Source of the DNA: Saccharum officinarum
Lineage: Eukaryota; Streptophyta; Magnoliopsida; Poales; Poaceae
DNA length: 64,000 bases
Assembly (NCBI GenBank): GCA_020631735.1
Contig: CM036191.1
Coordinates: forward strand, 42,729,309-42,793,308
Direction: 5' to 3'
In this document: positions 11,578-24,517 of the stretch, piece after piece
Position numbering within the stretch: position 1 is the stretch's first letter
How the letters are laid out: each line of letters opens with the position of its first letter
Position numbers and translations under genes: made by a program
The notes under the pieces: model-generated
Told to the model about the DNA's origin: nothing
Databases searched by the model: none
Seen by the model: the letters and a program-made list of their open reading frames with translations, nothing else

Positions 11578-11863
11578 CACGTGTATGGATATACTACCAG
11601 ATCACGTTAGAACAGGTAGTATACTATTAGCACGTGCCTAATATAATACGTACTAAGACGCTGTTTCTATGGATAACAAGCAAAGCTTGTATCGAATGTT
11701 TAAGCAATGGCCACGTATTTATAGGCGCCAGCGCCAGGATGCATGCCATGCCAGAACGGAGCTTAGAGCTCCTGTTAGAAGAGATGCCTGCATTGACCTC
11801 AAGTCAACGTCGAGCTCGCCAGCGAACTGAGCTTGCGCAGGGCCAATGGCAGCGTGCCACGTG
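11578..11863. promoter_or_regulatory. Three G-box (CACGTG) sites upstream of the C2H2 gene
   Basis: CACGTG occurs at 11578-11583, 11631-11636 and 11858-11863. G-boxes bind bZIP and bHLH factors and are common in ABA- and light-responsive plant promoters. The distal site lies upstream of the TATA box; the two proximal ones would fall in the 5' UTR. Confidence 0.5.
11716..11723 (-). promoter_or_regulatory. TATA box of the C2H2 gene
   Basis: TATAAATA on the minus strand, about 190 bp upstream of the zinc-finger ATG. It would place transcription start near 11685-11690 and give a 5' UTR of about 160 nt. Confidence 0.6.
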
Positions 11864-12454
11864 ACAGGCGAAGCTTCGGCGCTTTGCTTACGAAGTGGGG
11901 ACGCGCGCGCATTGCGTGTCAAGTCGCTGCGTGCGCGTGGGCCGTTCGGTCGTTCTGAGAGATTCGTGCGGAACTTACGCGTGCTAGGGACACGCTGACT
12001 GGTGCACACAGGAATGCTATTCCTGGGGCCTCAGTGTAAAAACGACACGCCTATATATCCTAGTCTGAGAATACAAACTCATGTCCGGTGTGTGCTAATT
12101 TCTCATGCTTTTATTTGTTTATTTTATTATGAGATAAGAATAGATTGGTACACTACTAACTAACCACTGATTTTGCGTGTTTTTGATTGGCAGTATGATG
12201 CACGAGAGATGTAGTACATAGGTTTATATTGATTATGACCCATGACTAATGACTTTGGCAGATGAATGGCGTGTAAGTGTTGCACCACATGATGCTTGCC
12301 TTTCAGCATTTCCACCTACTATACATGCTACCAAAGCAGTTTTCCATCGTCGGTTGCCAGCTGGCAAATGTGTGTTGCACGATGCATTTGTTTGGCTACC
12401 AATATGCAAAGACTTACCAGACGACGATGATATCTTTGGATGCAGATGTGGATA
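11864..12454. other. Upstream/intergenic sequence, nothing further recognised
   Basis: GC-rich (GCGCGCATTGCG near 11905) and then AT-rich sequence between the zinc-finger promoter and the next transposable element. It probably contains the distal promoter of the zinc-finger gene. No coding signature. Confidence 0.5.
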
Positions 12455-13445
12455 ACACTAGTGGTACGCCTAGCGCCCGAATGTCTGGCGCCAGGACACG
12501 TCCGGGCGCACCTCCAAAAATGGCACCTGCGTACAGATCCAGCGCCCGGCCGCGGCGTTGTATGGATGCCCTGTCAACTCCAGGAGAGTCGATGCAGCAT
12601 AAAGTAGGGAGAAGAGATGCAACACCCGATCTACTTTTGAAACATCCAACGATAATAGTCGCAACATACGTCTGAAGGCAGTTCAAACACTTAAAACATA
12701 CTTTTAAAACACTTGTAAAAAACACCTAAAACACACTTGAAAAACCATGGCAACCATGTGCAATATCCAAATAAAACACATGCAACATATGTGTGAAACA
12801 TATGCAACATCCAGATAAACACACTTGCAACATGCATCCGGAAAACACAGATGAAACATACCTCTGAAACACCTGAAACACTCGAAACATACACTTGCAA
12901 CATGCCTCTGAAACAATTGTAACATATGCAACATGTGTAATATCTCCCGATCTACTTTTGCAACATCCATATGAAACAACTGCAACATATATCTGAAATG
13001 CCTGAAACACTTGAAATATACATATGCAACATAGGGAAGGGGAAGGCTGCGCCGGTTGATTCCGGCCACCGGGGGTCGGCGGCGGCGACTGCTTTAGAGC
13101 ATGTCCATCGCCGACGCTGGTGACGAGGACCGCCGCGATGGCGACGACGATGGTGCGGGGGTGCCTTCGCTCCGCGGCCTCGACTCCATGGTGCTCGCCG
13201 CGATACCGGTGGTAGTGGTTGACACGGGCACGGGGAACAGCGGGGACTGCGCGGTCTGCCTCACGGAGCTCGAGCCCGGGGAGAGCCGGGGTGGGGGGAA
13301 GGGGCCACCGGGGTGCGGGAGGAGGCCGCCAGGGGTTGGGGAAGGAGCTGCCACCGATGGCCGCGTCATCAAGTGTGGGGCAGAACGCGAAGGGATAAGA
13401 ATGGGGAGGGGCACGAGCGCCATGCGTCCGTCCGAGCGTCTTAAT
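12455..13445. mobile_element. TIR-like element with ATGTTGCA repeats and a captured RING-H2 fragment (E2)
   Basis: The left end reads TAGCGCCCGAATGTCTGGCG and matches the inverted right end of E1. The right end, read inward on the minus strand, has GACGCTCGGACGGACGC, similar in pattern. Inside are the inverted ATGTTGCA array (12690-13035) and a GC-rich part that encodes a piece of an ATL-type RING finger protein. No transposase. The layout resembles a Pack-type element that carries a host gene fragment. Ends are approximate and no target duplication is clear. Confidence 0.5.
12690..13035 (-). repeat. ATGTTGCA tandem array, inverted (E2)
   Basis: The same degenerate repeat as at 3280-3660 but on the minus strand; on the plus strand it reads GAAACATATGCAACAT and similar. 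It is open in several frames because of its composition, not because it is a gene. Confidence 0.8.
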
Positions 13446-13532
13446 CATATCATTATCGTAACACTAGCACCGCGTATATGCATTCGAGGAGATATATGCT
13501 CACCTAGGAATGTGGACAAAAATGTAGTTTGA
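13101..13532 (+). pseudogene. ATL-type RING-H2 gene fragment captured in E2
   Basis: A 143-codon open frame starting ATG at 13101. Residues 26-28 are GLD, the motif that precedes the RING in ATL ubiquitin ligases. It is followed by AAIPVVVVD and GDCAVCLTELEPGES, which holds the first two zinc ligands (C50, C53). After that the sequence turns into a Gly/Pro-rich run, and the remaining six RING ligands are absent. The N-terminal membrane segment of ATL proteins is also missing. It therefore looks like an exon fragment taken up by the transposon, without ligase activity as it stands. Confidence 0.6.
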
Positions 13533-13760
13533 ATTCTTTGATAGTGGATCCAGAACTCTGTTACATAATATATGACTTGCTTTTTGGTAAATGACAACCT
13601 AATTGTTTTTCCAACGGGAATTTATTTATTATATATATTGGCTCAAACATTGGGCGCCATTACAACAGAATGATGAAAAACCAGAGCTTTTCTTTCACAC
13701 TTGGTAGATGCGTAACTTTGGAGTCGGCTCTAATTATTAGATCTGATCAAATTGGGTCAG

Positions 13761-15113
13761 GCCATGAAAAATTTGTTGTGTCAAAATCATTGGTCAAGTC
13801 TGACAAGACGCACCGATGGTTAGGTTATTTTTAAAAATTTGTTATGTCAAAATCATTGGTCAAGTCTGACAAGACGCACTGATGGGTTAGGCTATTTTTC
13901 AGGGTTTTCTACTTTAATTTGAGTCGGGTTTCTTCAAGTTGGGTCAGATCATATCATAGGTTGAAAATCACAACCCCAACCTAACACAATAAATTGGTAG
14001 CACAGGTTAATTAAATTCGCTAACAGTTTACTGCCTCGAGTTATTGTTTTGCCGACGACGTACAGTAGTCATCGATACGCGTCTGTCTGTGGTGATGATG
14101 CAATGCAAAGCAATGGGATTTCTATGGATTGTTACCGGAAACAGGAACAGATAGATACATAGATCACCATCACCTAGTAGTATGTATAGCGTGTTAATTG
14201 GATAGATATGATGTGCCATCAATCGTCATGGTCATGACTCATCATGGCTCCTACTTTGGTGACGTACGTGTACACTGGTGAACAACTGAAGAAGACCGAG
14301 ACTTGATATGCCATCGTTTGTACCTCACTTCCACATCTCTTCTTCCGTCTCTCATTTTGTCATTTCTCAGTCCCACTATTCTCGTTCTACAGGTAACAGA
14401 CATAGACTCACGACAGGAGGGTTCAATGCAAGGGTGGAAAACATGGACCCATGACAAGTCTGAGACCCAGTGCTTTGTAGCTTCTTACAATTATAATTTG
14501 GAGCTACAAAACCTTCACTAGCGTCACACCACTCATGCCGTGGCTAACCGCCTGACAGGACAAATCCGTGCCACAACATGATGAGGAGTACAACTTACCT
14601 TCCACCTTGCTGTGATGCAAATTAGATTAGGCCATGAAAAGTTTATTGTGTCAAAATCATTGGTCCAAGTCTGAGGAGACTTCACTGACTGATCGAGTTG
14701 GGTTGGGCTATTTTTCGGGATTTTCTACTTTAGTTTGATTCGAGTTTCTTCAAGTTGGGTTGGATCATAGTTTGAAAATCACTACCCCAACCTAACTCAA
14801 TACGTTGGTGGCTCGGGTTAATTAAATTTGCTAACAGTTTACTAGCTCGAGTTATCGTTTTGCCAACGACGTACACAGCAGTCGTCGATACGTGTGTCTG
14901 TGGTGATGATGCAATGCAATGAGATTTCTATGGATTGTTACCGGAAACAGGAACAGAGATCAATACATATAGATCACCATCACCTAGTAGTATGTATAGC
15001 GTGTTAATTGGATAGATATGATGTGCCATCAATCGTCATGGTCATGACTCATCATGGCTCCTTGTTTGGTGACGTACGTACACTGGTACGTGAACAACTG
15101 AAGAAGACCGAGT
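13761..15113. repeat. Diverged tandem duplication (about 0.5 kb units)
   Basis: 13761-14301 and 14631-15113 are diverged copies. Both run from GGCCATGAAAA through TTGTTACCGGAAACAGGAAC to TGAACAACTGAAGAAGACCG. Between them, 14319-14605 is a diverged copy of 16256-16553 (and of 1193-1490), from ACATCTCTTCTTCCGTCTCT to CACCACTCATGCC. So an ancestral unit was duplicated and the left copy lost about 1.1 kb that the right copy keeps. No coding content is visible. Confidence 0.8.
13767..13898. repeat. 66-bp direct tandem repeat
   Basis: AAAAATTTGTTGTGTCAAAA followed by TCATTGGTCAAGTCTGACAA and AGACGCACYGATG occurs twice with a 66-bp period. It lies inside the first unit of the larger duplication 13761-14301 / 14631-15113. 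Confidence 0.85.
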
Positions 15114-17883
15114 CTTTCTGATATGCAGACGTACGTACGTGCCTGGGTTTAATTGGCACACATCGTGTACGTGTGGAAGTAACTAACTCTGCTTATGACC
15201 ACAACGTCAGACCACCATTCGACTTATTGATGCTGCTCATTTCATGGTCCATCTAGAAGGAGAGAAACAACAGGACATTTCAGAGGTCAGCGTCGGGGAT
15301 CGAGATCATCTATCAGGCAGCGGTCCATGAAGCGGACGAATGGGTCAAGGCCGGTTTCTCAAGTCTAGCGGCGGTGTGCCCTATCTGGTCGCGCAATTTG
15401 TTTCCAATGTAATATTTATTAGGACAATCCAGTAGATAGGGCGACGGTGATCTGCTAATGATGGTTCCTCGCCACCAATAGAGACTAATGTGTATCGGTT
15501 CCTACATACTTCTTTTCCTCTTAATGAAAAATGGGCCGCATGGTTCAGAAAAAAAAAAAGTAACTCTGCTGATATTATATATGCATTGACCTGAGACTGG
15601 GGACTCAGACTCGCAGCAGTCAGCAGCAAAGAGCAGGTACTTACTCGACGCTGCACTGGTACTAGCGCTGAGCTTTTCCATCCTGCTTCCCTCAGGGAGG
15701 AAACGTGCGTCCACATGCATGGCTGTCTCTTGCTTCCTTGAGTGACGGAGGGAGTGAGGTTATTATACTGCCCAGCAAATCGCAGATCAGAGCTGAATGG
15801 TAAATGGTGATAATCCTTCTTCAGGTCTTCGTACAAAATCAGTTTGGGTTCCATCGTCGTCACTCCTCCGTACATAATATATAATGGTTTAAAAAATTTT
15901 GTGCTGCACCTGCTCATCTATTTTTTTACTAGAAAACTAAGATTCACATCAAGCCAGCGGATAAAACTATGCAAACACTTGCGTAGAGTCACAAGTAGGA
16001 TATATTGAAAACATGGTCCGTCTCTCGCTCTCGCTCCTTCTAATCAGTCAATCTCTTCCTCTATCCATCGGTCCCTACATACTCCCTACCACCATACCTC
16101 TTCTTCCGTCCGCCCTTGATTCATCGTTCGTCCACCTCTTACTATTACGTCTCTTAGGGACCATTTGTTTCAGCGGTAGCTCTTGGGCTTTTTGGCTCAA
16201 AAGCTGGCTTTCTAGCTTTTGATTTCTAGTTATATGCCACTCACTCCACCATTCATCTGTACCTCACTCCCACATCTCTTCTTCCGTCTCTCATTGAGTC
16301 ATTCCTTAGTCCCACTATTCTCTTTCTATAGGTAACAAACATAGACCCACGACAGGAGAGTTCGACACAAGGGTGGAAAAAAACATAGACCCATGACAAG
16401 AGTCTGAGACCTGGTGCTTTGTAGCTTCTTATAGTTATAATTTGGAGCTGCAAAACCTTCACTAGCATCACACCACTCATGCCATGGCTAACCGCTTGAC
16501 AAACCGATTCCAGTGCAGCAACATGAGGCGTACAACGTACCTTCCGCCTTTCTTAACCACAGAAGTTATGCACACAATATATGGCCATAGCCACCTATTT
16601 GATCTAAGACAATCTCTAGTCAATTTCTTATACAGGGTTAATCCTTTGTTGCACATATCATTATTATGGACATTGAAATTTATTTGATTTATTTGAAATA
16701 AGGTTGGGCCAAGCCCAGTTATATCAAATTTAACCCAACAAAGATATAGCAAGCTCAGTATCATGTATATAAGCATTCGAATACCCAAATACAGAGGATT
16801 TTAGGTGGTAGAGAACTGTTTTGTATTAAATAATGACACAAATTTGGTAGGTTTTATATCTATAGTAAATTATCATGTATTAAACATATATAGTACGTAC
16901 GGTGCTCATATTTTCTAGCAAACTATTCTTCCAGTCTCTAGAAGATTTGGTCATGAGACGTTTAGAAGATTTAATTTGTTCATCCTGTCTCTAGAAGGCG
17001 TTTAAAACTCTCTACATATGTTGAGCGCAAAAATGAAAAATGAAAAAAAAAGCAAGTGTGTACCCATTACCCAATCAAGGCATGCAGATGCTATGCATAT
17101 GACTAAAGTCACTAATTCTCCATTTGGGAAAAGGGGGCATGTGATGAAGCAATTTTTTAACCAAGCACTTTGTTGAGTGATTTTGATTTTTTTTTCAGAA
17201 AGTTAACCTTCTGGATAGGCTGAAGCAAACTGCAAAAGTGACAAAAGAAATGAACGGAAACTAGCATTATCTATATGTCATTAATTGGTACGTGGTGGAA
17301 GCTAAGGATGACATGAATTTTTGCGTGTGTATGTAGGCTTCAAACCTCTTTGCTCCTTGTGGCAATTGGCATGCGCAGGTACGTAGATGTGACTATGTGA
17401 GAGGAGAAATAAATAAAAGTGACTTGTAATTTGTTAGGAATGTGGACACAATTACACGAAGGTGTCTCCCCAATTTGTGTTTTGTTCTTTTTTTTTTTAG
17501 CAAATTTGTGTTTGTATATAAGAAAAGGAAAAAAAAGGAGAAGACATGCAATCCAAGTAGCTAGAAAATTTGACACACGCAGCAATCGAGTAGCCCAATG
17601 ATAACAGAAAACTTAGGCCCAATCCAAACGTATAGATGGGCTAAAATAGAAAATAAAGTCCAGTAAAGCACATAAACCCAACTGTAACGAACTGGGCCCC
17701 AAAGGAAAAGAGACCATTAACTAAAAGGAAAAATAATACATAGCACATGGCCAGACGAGAGCTGCAACGCGAGAATGGATCTGAACTGGATGGGCCGTCA
17801 ATCTGGGTGAACAATTAGGCTTGCAAAGCATTGCAAGACTTTTTTAATTTTACATATTTATTTATTCGATTCGATAATGCTAC
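15114..17883. other. Intergenic, no gene recognised (copy B)
   Basis: Same sequence as 51-2820. No domain signatures. It contains the 16256-16553 block that is repeated at 14319-14605. Confidence 0.6.
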
Positions 17884-19058
17884 AAATAGGATGTCCGACG
17901 CCAGCGAGATGCGTGGCGTGACGTGCACCACAACTTTGACTCCCTCTGTCTCTTATTCTCATTTGGACACCACACGCTTACTCTACTCGGTCTTCTCCCA
18001 CCGCATCTGACCCTGCGCCGTTCACTGCTCCTCACTCTCGCACCATCGTGCGCCCCTTGCGCTGCTCGCTCCTCACTCCTCGCTCCTCACTCCTCTCCCC
18101 CGCTTGTCACGCGCCCTACCCACACCTCGCCTCTTGCTTTGGTTGTGCATTGAGCAGCTCGCTCCATCTCATAGCATGCGCCGCCCCGCTAGGCTAAGCC
18201 AAGGCCGGTGCTGGTGGCACTGGCCGGTGGTGGTGCTCGTACGCGCCACAAGTATTGGATGCTGGTAGTGCTCATGCGTCACCGCTCGCCACCGGCTCCG
18301 ACCCCAACGACTGGAATCGACCGGCCTACACTTCCCCTCCCTTATGTTGCAAATGTATGTTGCAGGTGTTTCAGTCGTTTCAAAGATATGTTGTAGCTGT
18401 TTCTTATGGTGTTACAAAAGTAGATCGGGATGTTGCAAGTGTTTCAGAGGCATGTTGCTAATGTTTGTTCAAAATGTTTCATTTGTTCCAGATGTATGTT
18501 GCAAGCGTTTGATCTGGATATTTGCATATATTTCACACATATGTTGCAACAACATGTTCCATATGTTTCATCTGTTTTAGATGTATGTTGCAAGTGTTCT
18601 ATCTGGATGTTGCATATGTTGCAATGACTATGTTGCAAGTGTATGTTTCAAATGTTTCATCTGTTTCTATCATATATTGGAATTGTTTCATTTAAGCATT
18701 GCAAAATTAGATCTCAATGTAGGGCTATTTAGTGAGGAAGAGAGAGCTAGTGCGGGAGCCATGGCGGCGTCGGCTGTAAGCTAGCAGCAGCGCTCCACTG
18801 GAGGACGTGCTGGCGCACGCGGGCCATTCCTGTATGACATGCTGCCTCCGCTGGCTCCGCCGGAGGTCCTGAAGCAGAAGCTTGTGGCATCTCCCTATGC
18901 AACGGAGATGCAGACCCTGGCTATGGAGGTGACGAGGGCACGACGAGGTTTGAGACCCCCTATGGGTGCAGCAGACGCTCTATTACGCGGGGGACGGGAC
19001 AGGGTGTGGCAGAGCTATGTTTGGACGCAGGTCTGGTGCCAGACGTCCAGGCGCTAAT
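17884..19058. mobile_element. Non-autonomous TIR-like element with ATGTTGCA repeats (E1, copy B)
   Basis: Same as the element at 2821-3995: left end GATGTCCGACGCC, ATGTTGCA array at 18343-18723, and right end CCAGACGTCCAGGCGCTAAT. It moved together with the segmental duplication, not by separate transposition, because the flanking sequence is also the same. Confidence 0.5.
18343..18723 (+). repeat. ATGTTGCA tandem array (copy B)
   Basis: Copy of the array at 3280-3660. Confidence 0.8.
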
Positions 19059-20465
19059 TATTCCATTATTTATTTTATTTGTAATAAGTTTAACATTTTT
19101 TTTGAAAAATAGCAAAAGTATTGATTTTAAATAAAATATTAAGTATATCTGGGTCTTCGCCAGGAAAAAACATTTGGCTTCATTTCTTTGCAAACAAGAA
19201 AATCTGACCACTTCTATTATAACAATGTAGCAAAAACAGAGAGGAAGTCCTACTCAAAACTCAATTCTAATATTATTGGCCATGCAAATGAACCAAATAA
19301 TTTATCGCCGTACGTAGCGTCCAACTCTCGACAAACTTGGAAGTAGTGCTAGTTGTTATCTTCATGCTGCTACAATTGCATCCAAATGTCATAACCAGTA
19401 CGTTCTCTTTGAACTAAACTTGCCAAAAAAAAATTGACACAGAACTCATTTTGAGAGATAGCCACTCTGATTTTCAAAGGACGACAATACACTAGCATAT
19501 CTGGATTTTTTTGAGTGGAACTAACATGTCTGGAAATGTAATATCCAAGCTTGAAATTGGATGCTAGGATCGTCCAGCTTACAACTGTATGACCTTCTAG
19601 GACGCTGGTCAGAAGCGCGTCGTTTATATGGTTACATTCTTTTTTATTACAATAATATGCAAATCTTTTATGTATTCAAGAAAAAAAACATATCTGGAAA
19701 TGTCTAGACGAACGGCGGTCCACATGTGAAAACGAATCCAGCCCATTACAGAACCTCATACAAATCACCGGCTTCTTTCTCTCCACTCGATATCTCCCTC
19801 ACATTCACGAAGGCCAAGGGTGACCGTCTCCTTCCATGTCAGTCATCTACATGGTACGCCGACGCCAATTTGCTTTTTTGTTTGTTATTAGTTGTTTTAC
19901 ACATATGAGAAAAGAGAAAAAAATTGATTTACAGACCTATCATAGTCTGATAGGCTAAAACAATTACAATGCATTGTTCTTTGGGCCCAGGAAGCAGCAG
20001 CTTCTCTCCGTACAAATGCTGACAAGTGTCAAGTCCCTTGCATCGGACCATCCGACCCTTGTTCGCTTGTGCTTATCAGCAGTATTTTTTTCTCACATCA
20101 AATTAGCATCAGCCAACCAGAAACCATCCAGCGAAAGCGGTAACTATCTCCCTGCCTAGCGCTAGCGGTAGCCTAGCAGTGGCTTTGGCTGCCCCATCTC
20201 ATGATAAGATGGTCAAAAGAATTTTCATGTAAATGGATACTACTCAAACTATTTTCCCTTGCATGCCCAAAACCGAACTGACTGATGCTCTGAATCCACA
20301 CTGTCAAGAGTCCCCAAAATCGAAGATGCACAGCTGATGGACACCTTCATACCGAACTCAGGCATATTTGATTTTAAGTATATTACTGTACATTACAGGT
20401 AACATGACTCGTTGAAAAGATTTGGATAAGTACCAGCAATGATTGGCTAATGGCGATACGTCCGA
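19059..20465. other. Intergenic, nothing recognised (copy B)
   Basis: Copy of 3996-5401. AT-rich, with no coding region I can support. Confidence 0.6.
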
Positions 20466-20982
20466 GGTCCAGTTTAGTTCCCCGAAATTTTTGCCAAATG
20501 CCAAAAAGCCAAAAAGGGGCAGCAGCACACCAAAATGCTGACACCACAAGTTTTTGCATTTTGGTGTCTAGTTGCCAAGATTTTTGCAAAAAGCTGAGCA
20601 TTGAATAGTAGTTATGGGTTGCATTTAATTGGATTGCATGCAAACTGCTGCTGCAGTGTGCATGCATACTGCATGCAGTTACAAAGTTTTTGCATGCAAA
20701 TTATTGAACAAACATTTCTCATTCAACAATTACTCAAACACATATAATGAACTTGTTTTTTTCTCATCCAACATTCACAACAATTATTCATCCCTATTAC
20801 ATCACAGTACATTCTCATTCACACACAGCACCATTACTCTTCTAATACATGTCCTCAACCACAGATTTTGTATTAATACATTCGCAAGAATTAATTGGAG
20901 TAAACAAACCTATGCTCATGCATTCACAGAAGCCATAACACACTGTACTATAGAAAAATGTTCTGAACCCCACACTAAACTG

Positions 20983-21584
20983 TCAAATACGATCCACCAG
21001 AGCATTAGCCAGCGAATCACGGATGCCATTCATGCACGACCAGTCCTCATCCTCTACTACCTCGGGTTCAGGCTGATTTTCATAAGCTTGTCTCGGCACA
21101 AAGTTCTCATTTCGATCACACTTACCGAAATGCTTATCTGCTAAGCCACTAGTTCTCACAAAATTATGAAGAGCCATACATGCACAAATGATTTGGGCTT
21201 GCTTCTCAGGTGAATAAGGAGGGATCTTTTGCAAGATCCTCCACTTCATTTTTAGAACCCCGAATGACCTATCAATAACATTCCTAAGAGAAGTGTGTGT
21301 GTAATTGAAGACCTCTTCTTTACCTTGTGGGTCGAGGCCGTCGCGGAACTCCTGGAGATGGTACTTGGTTCCCTTGTATGGAGCAAGATAACCCAGCCGG
21401 TTAGGATAGCCGAAGTCCACTAGATAGTATTTGCCTACAACAGCCAACAAATTATGAGAAACAGGTACATATCCAACAAGGAACAATTGCACTCATGTGT
21501 ACCTACGTATCATTTGGTGGATGTGGAAACACTGCGGAGTATGTTGTTGTTGAATCATTGAACACTCTCATGTCATGAACAGAT
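20983..21584 (-). pseudogene. Harbinger transposase, C-terminal part (copy B)
   Basis: Identical to the fragment at 5919-6520. It carries the second catalytic Asp (YLVDFGYP) and the third-position block NVIDRSFGVLK, with Asp at the place of the usual Glu. The codons 21517-21626 continue the frame up to the solo LTR with the typical VGWPESVHDMRVFND motif. An apparent short intron near 21437-21516 separates the two parts. Confidence 0.85.
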
Positions 21585-21626
21585 TCAGGCCAGCCGACAT
21601 TAACAAATGTAAACCTCATGTCGAAG

Positions 21627-24517
21627 TGTCACACCCGGTTTTCTAAAGAACAAAACCAGGCTAATCATATGTGTGCCCAGGAAGTCCACACATATGCCAG
21701 AATGAAAAAGTTTCAGAAACAATGTTATTATATAACGTATACATAGCTATATTAACACTTACATCAGAGTATCGCGGAACGGTGACTAAACTTCGGGCTC
21801 CATTCTTCTCAGGGACGGCTGACTGGGGGTAACATATGCCTAGCACTTCTACTAGTCTTCTGGAAACTCCACTACACCTTTGTCCTTTTTTCGAGTAGCA
21901 TCTTACTACACACTGGAGTGTTGGGGAAATAGCAAGAGTGAGTCCATGTCGAACTCAACAAGTATAGCACAGGGTTCATGAGGCTCAAAAAGGCTAGACA
22001 CTGTTTAACTGCGTTTAGCTTTTAATCATCATATAATTAGCAATTGAGTAGCATCAAGGTAATCCAAATCCCATTAATGAATCAATGATCAATTGTAATA
22101 AGGATAATGAATAGCATTAACATGAGCATAATAATAATCAACAATAATTAAGCATGATATAACAATGGTGATCAACTATTCTGTAAGAATCCCCAAGGCC
22201 GCTCGTATCCGTGAGCACGGCTAATATACCAGTTTTTAACTCTGCGCAGAGGTGTACACTTTCACTGTGAGTCATGATTTCCAAATGCATGGGTTTGCAA
22301 GGCCCAAAACATCAGAGACCATATAAAGCCATTCAAAAGTTCGTCTAACAAGTTAGGGCAATTAGATTCACTCGGCAGGCAGATGTAGAACCCCCCTTCC
22401 CTGTGGCACAACAACCGCAGCCTATACACACTAGGCCAGCGGCTCGCACTACACCCAACGTGGCAAGCCATTCTTACGCCATTTAAGGTAACCTCTAACA
22501 AGCTAGAAAAGGTCTCTTGAACAACTAGAGCCAGAGCCATATAGCCCTCACAGCTGTACTGTATGTCTCGGTTATCACTTACAGGTAAGTCCTTACGGAG
22601 AGTAACTAGAGCATCAATATAACCCCTTGCTCTAGCCCCCTTTTCAACAGTAATAAAATCATCTTAATTGGTTGATTGCATAATCCATTAGTCAAATTAC
22701 AAGATCATTGTTCATAATTAAGCGCTAGCAGTAGCTACCCAAATGCATAACCCATAGGTGACAAGGAAACAAGATATCAATAGCTAAGTTATAATCTCTA
22801 TGGTTGTCAAGGAAGACACATGCATATGTATGATAATTTCAGTGAATAGGTAACAAGGATGGTCCCATGTTATACTTGCCTTAATCAAAGCTTTGCTGAT
22901 GATACTGCTGGTCTGGCTCAAAATAATACTCCTGATCGTCAAGAAATTGCTCACCGTCTATACTCGATCATCAATCAACAACACACATGCATCCAATCAA
23001 ACATACACGAAGCAAACAAAGAGATACAATTAGAACAGTACACCAACAGTAACAAAATAGTAATAAAAGTTTATAAAACTCTTCTACATGTTTCTACGAT
23101 CACACAGACGCAAAGATAACCAAATTCGGAGTTAAAACGTATAAGTTATGAATTTTCTAAGATTTCCTATAGATAAATAAATACTTAATTATAACCTCGA
23201 AAAATAAATTATCCAAACTAACTGTACAACTACACTAACATGTAGAGCTCGCAAATACAAACCTAACGCAATTTGAACGGATCAAATCGGAGTTAAAACG
23301 AAGATTTTATGACCAAAACAATTCTAGTGGCAAAACTGTAATTTCCTGAAAACGTATTTTTGACTTATCCGGGAGAAAATACGCTTTCCAAACGCGAAAA
23401 CGTACTTTTAGTTTTACGCTACGGACCGCGGGTTGATTACTAAAAAGTTCAGGGTCTCTTTAGAAAGATTACCCCACGAAGGGGTAAGTTCTAATCTGGG
23501 CCGTTGATCTCGATTTGGACGGATCGTGTTTATCAGCAACACTACAGTGCTCATACCGGTCTCCTCTTCATGTCCGGCCGGCGGCTCCCCATGGCCGGCG
23601 TGCTCCACCTCGCCGGAGATGGCGGCTCTCCCCATCTAGACCATGGTTCACCACGCATCCGACCCCAATCGGAAGAGGAGATCACCGCGAACCCATCTAT
23701 GCGATCTAGGGAAGCTACGACGGCTTGAGAACGAGACGCGGCTCGGGAAGAACAGCGGCGCCATTGCCGGCTCGCGGAAAGCTTCAAAAGCTCGGTTCGA
23801 AACCTCTCCAACCAAAAGAAAAGCATGAGAAGGTAGAGGAGAAGAGTGTGGACTCACCAATGCAATGAAATCGGCTTCAAATCCACCCGAGAGCTCTACC
23901 CGTGATCAACCGAAACCTCCAACAACCTCAAACCCTAAACCTCGTTTTCTTGCGGTAGAGTTCACGGTTTAGATGAAAAACGGAAACTAGAGGGTCAAGG
24001 CGTCCTATTTATAGCCTCAAATCGTTGATTTTGGTTAGACCTGCCCGGAAATCTCGGAACCGACCGACATGGTCGTGTTCGGTTTGGAGTCCGGAACAAA
24101 TGCGGGAGGTAAAAGAAGACCGACGTCCGGCCCCACCTGTCAGCGGTAGAAAGGAGGGAGGGCGCGGCTGTTGGATCGGCCGACGGGGCTGCGGCGATAC
24201 TGACTCGGCCGCGACGACGCTGGACGGCCCACGCGGGCAGGCGCGGAGGAAAGCAGGCCGTCCGATGGGCCTTCGGGCCAATCAGGTAAGAAGGTAAGTT
24301 GTTTCTTTTTTTTTCTTTTGTTTCTTTTCTTTTCTAATTTTCCAAACACATTTTCAAATCAAATTTTCCTAAACCAAATCAAATAAAACAAATATATCTA
24401 CACCACAAAATAAAATAAATGCAACAGCATGAATGCATCACCAAATAATTTTAAAATTTTTAATTCCCTTTCTCTAAATTATTTAAAATTTATTACTCCT
24501 AAAATTTGGGTGTTACA
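21627..24517 (-). mobile_element. Solo LTR of a Ty3/gypsy element (Y family), copy B
   Basis: Copy of 6563-9446, 2,891 bp, flanked by the same CGAAG duplication (21622-21626 and 24518-24522). It differs from copy A mainly by small indels in 23630-24260. Sequence blocks such as TTTGCGAGCTCTACATG are shared with the LTRs at 47.8 and 56.0 kb. Confidence 0.93.
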
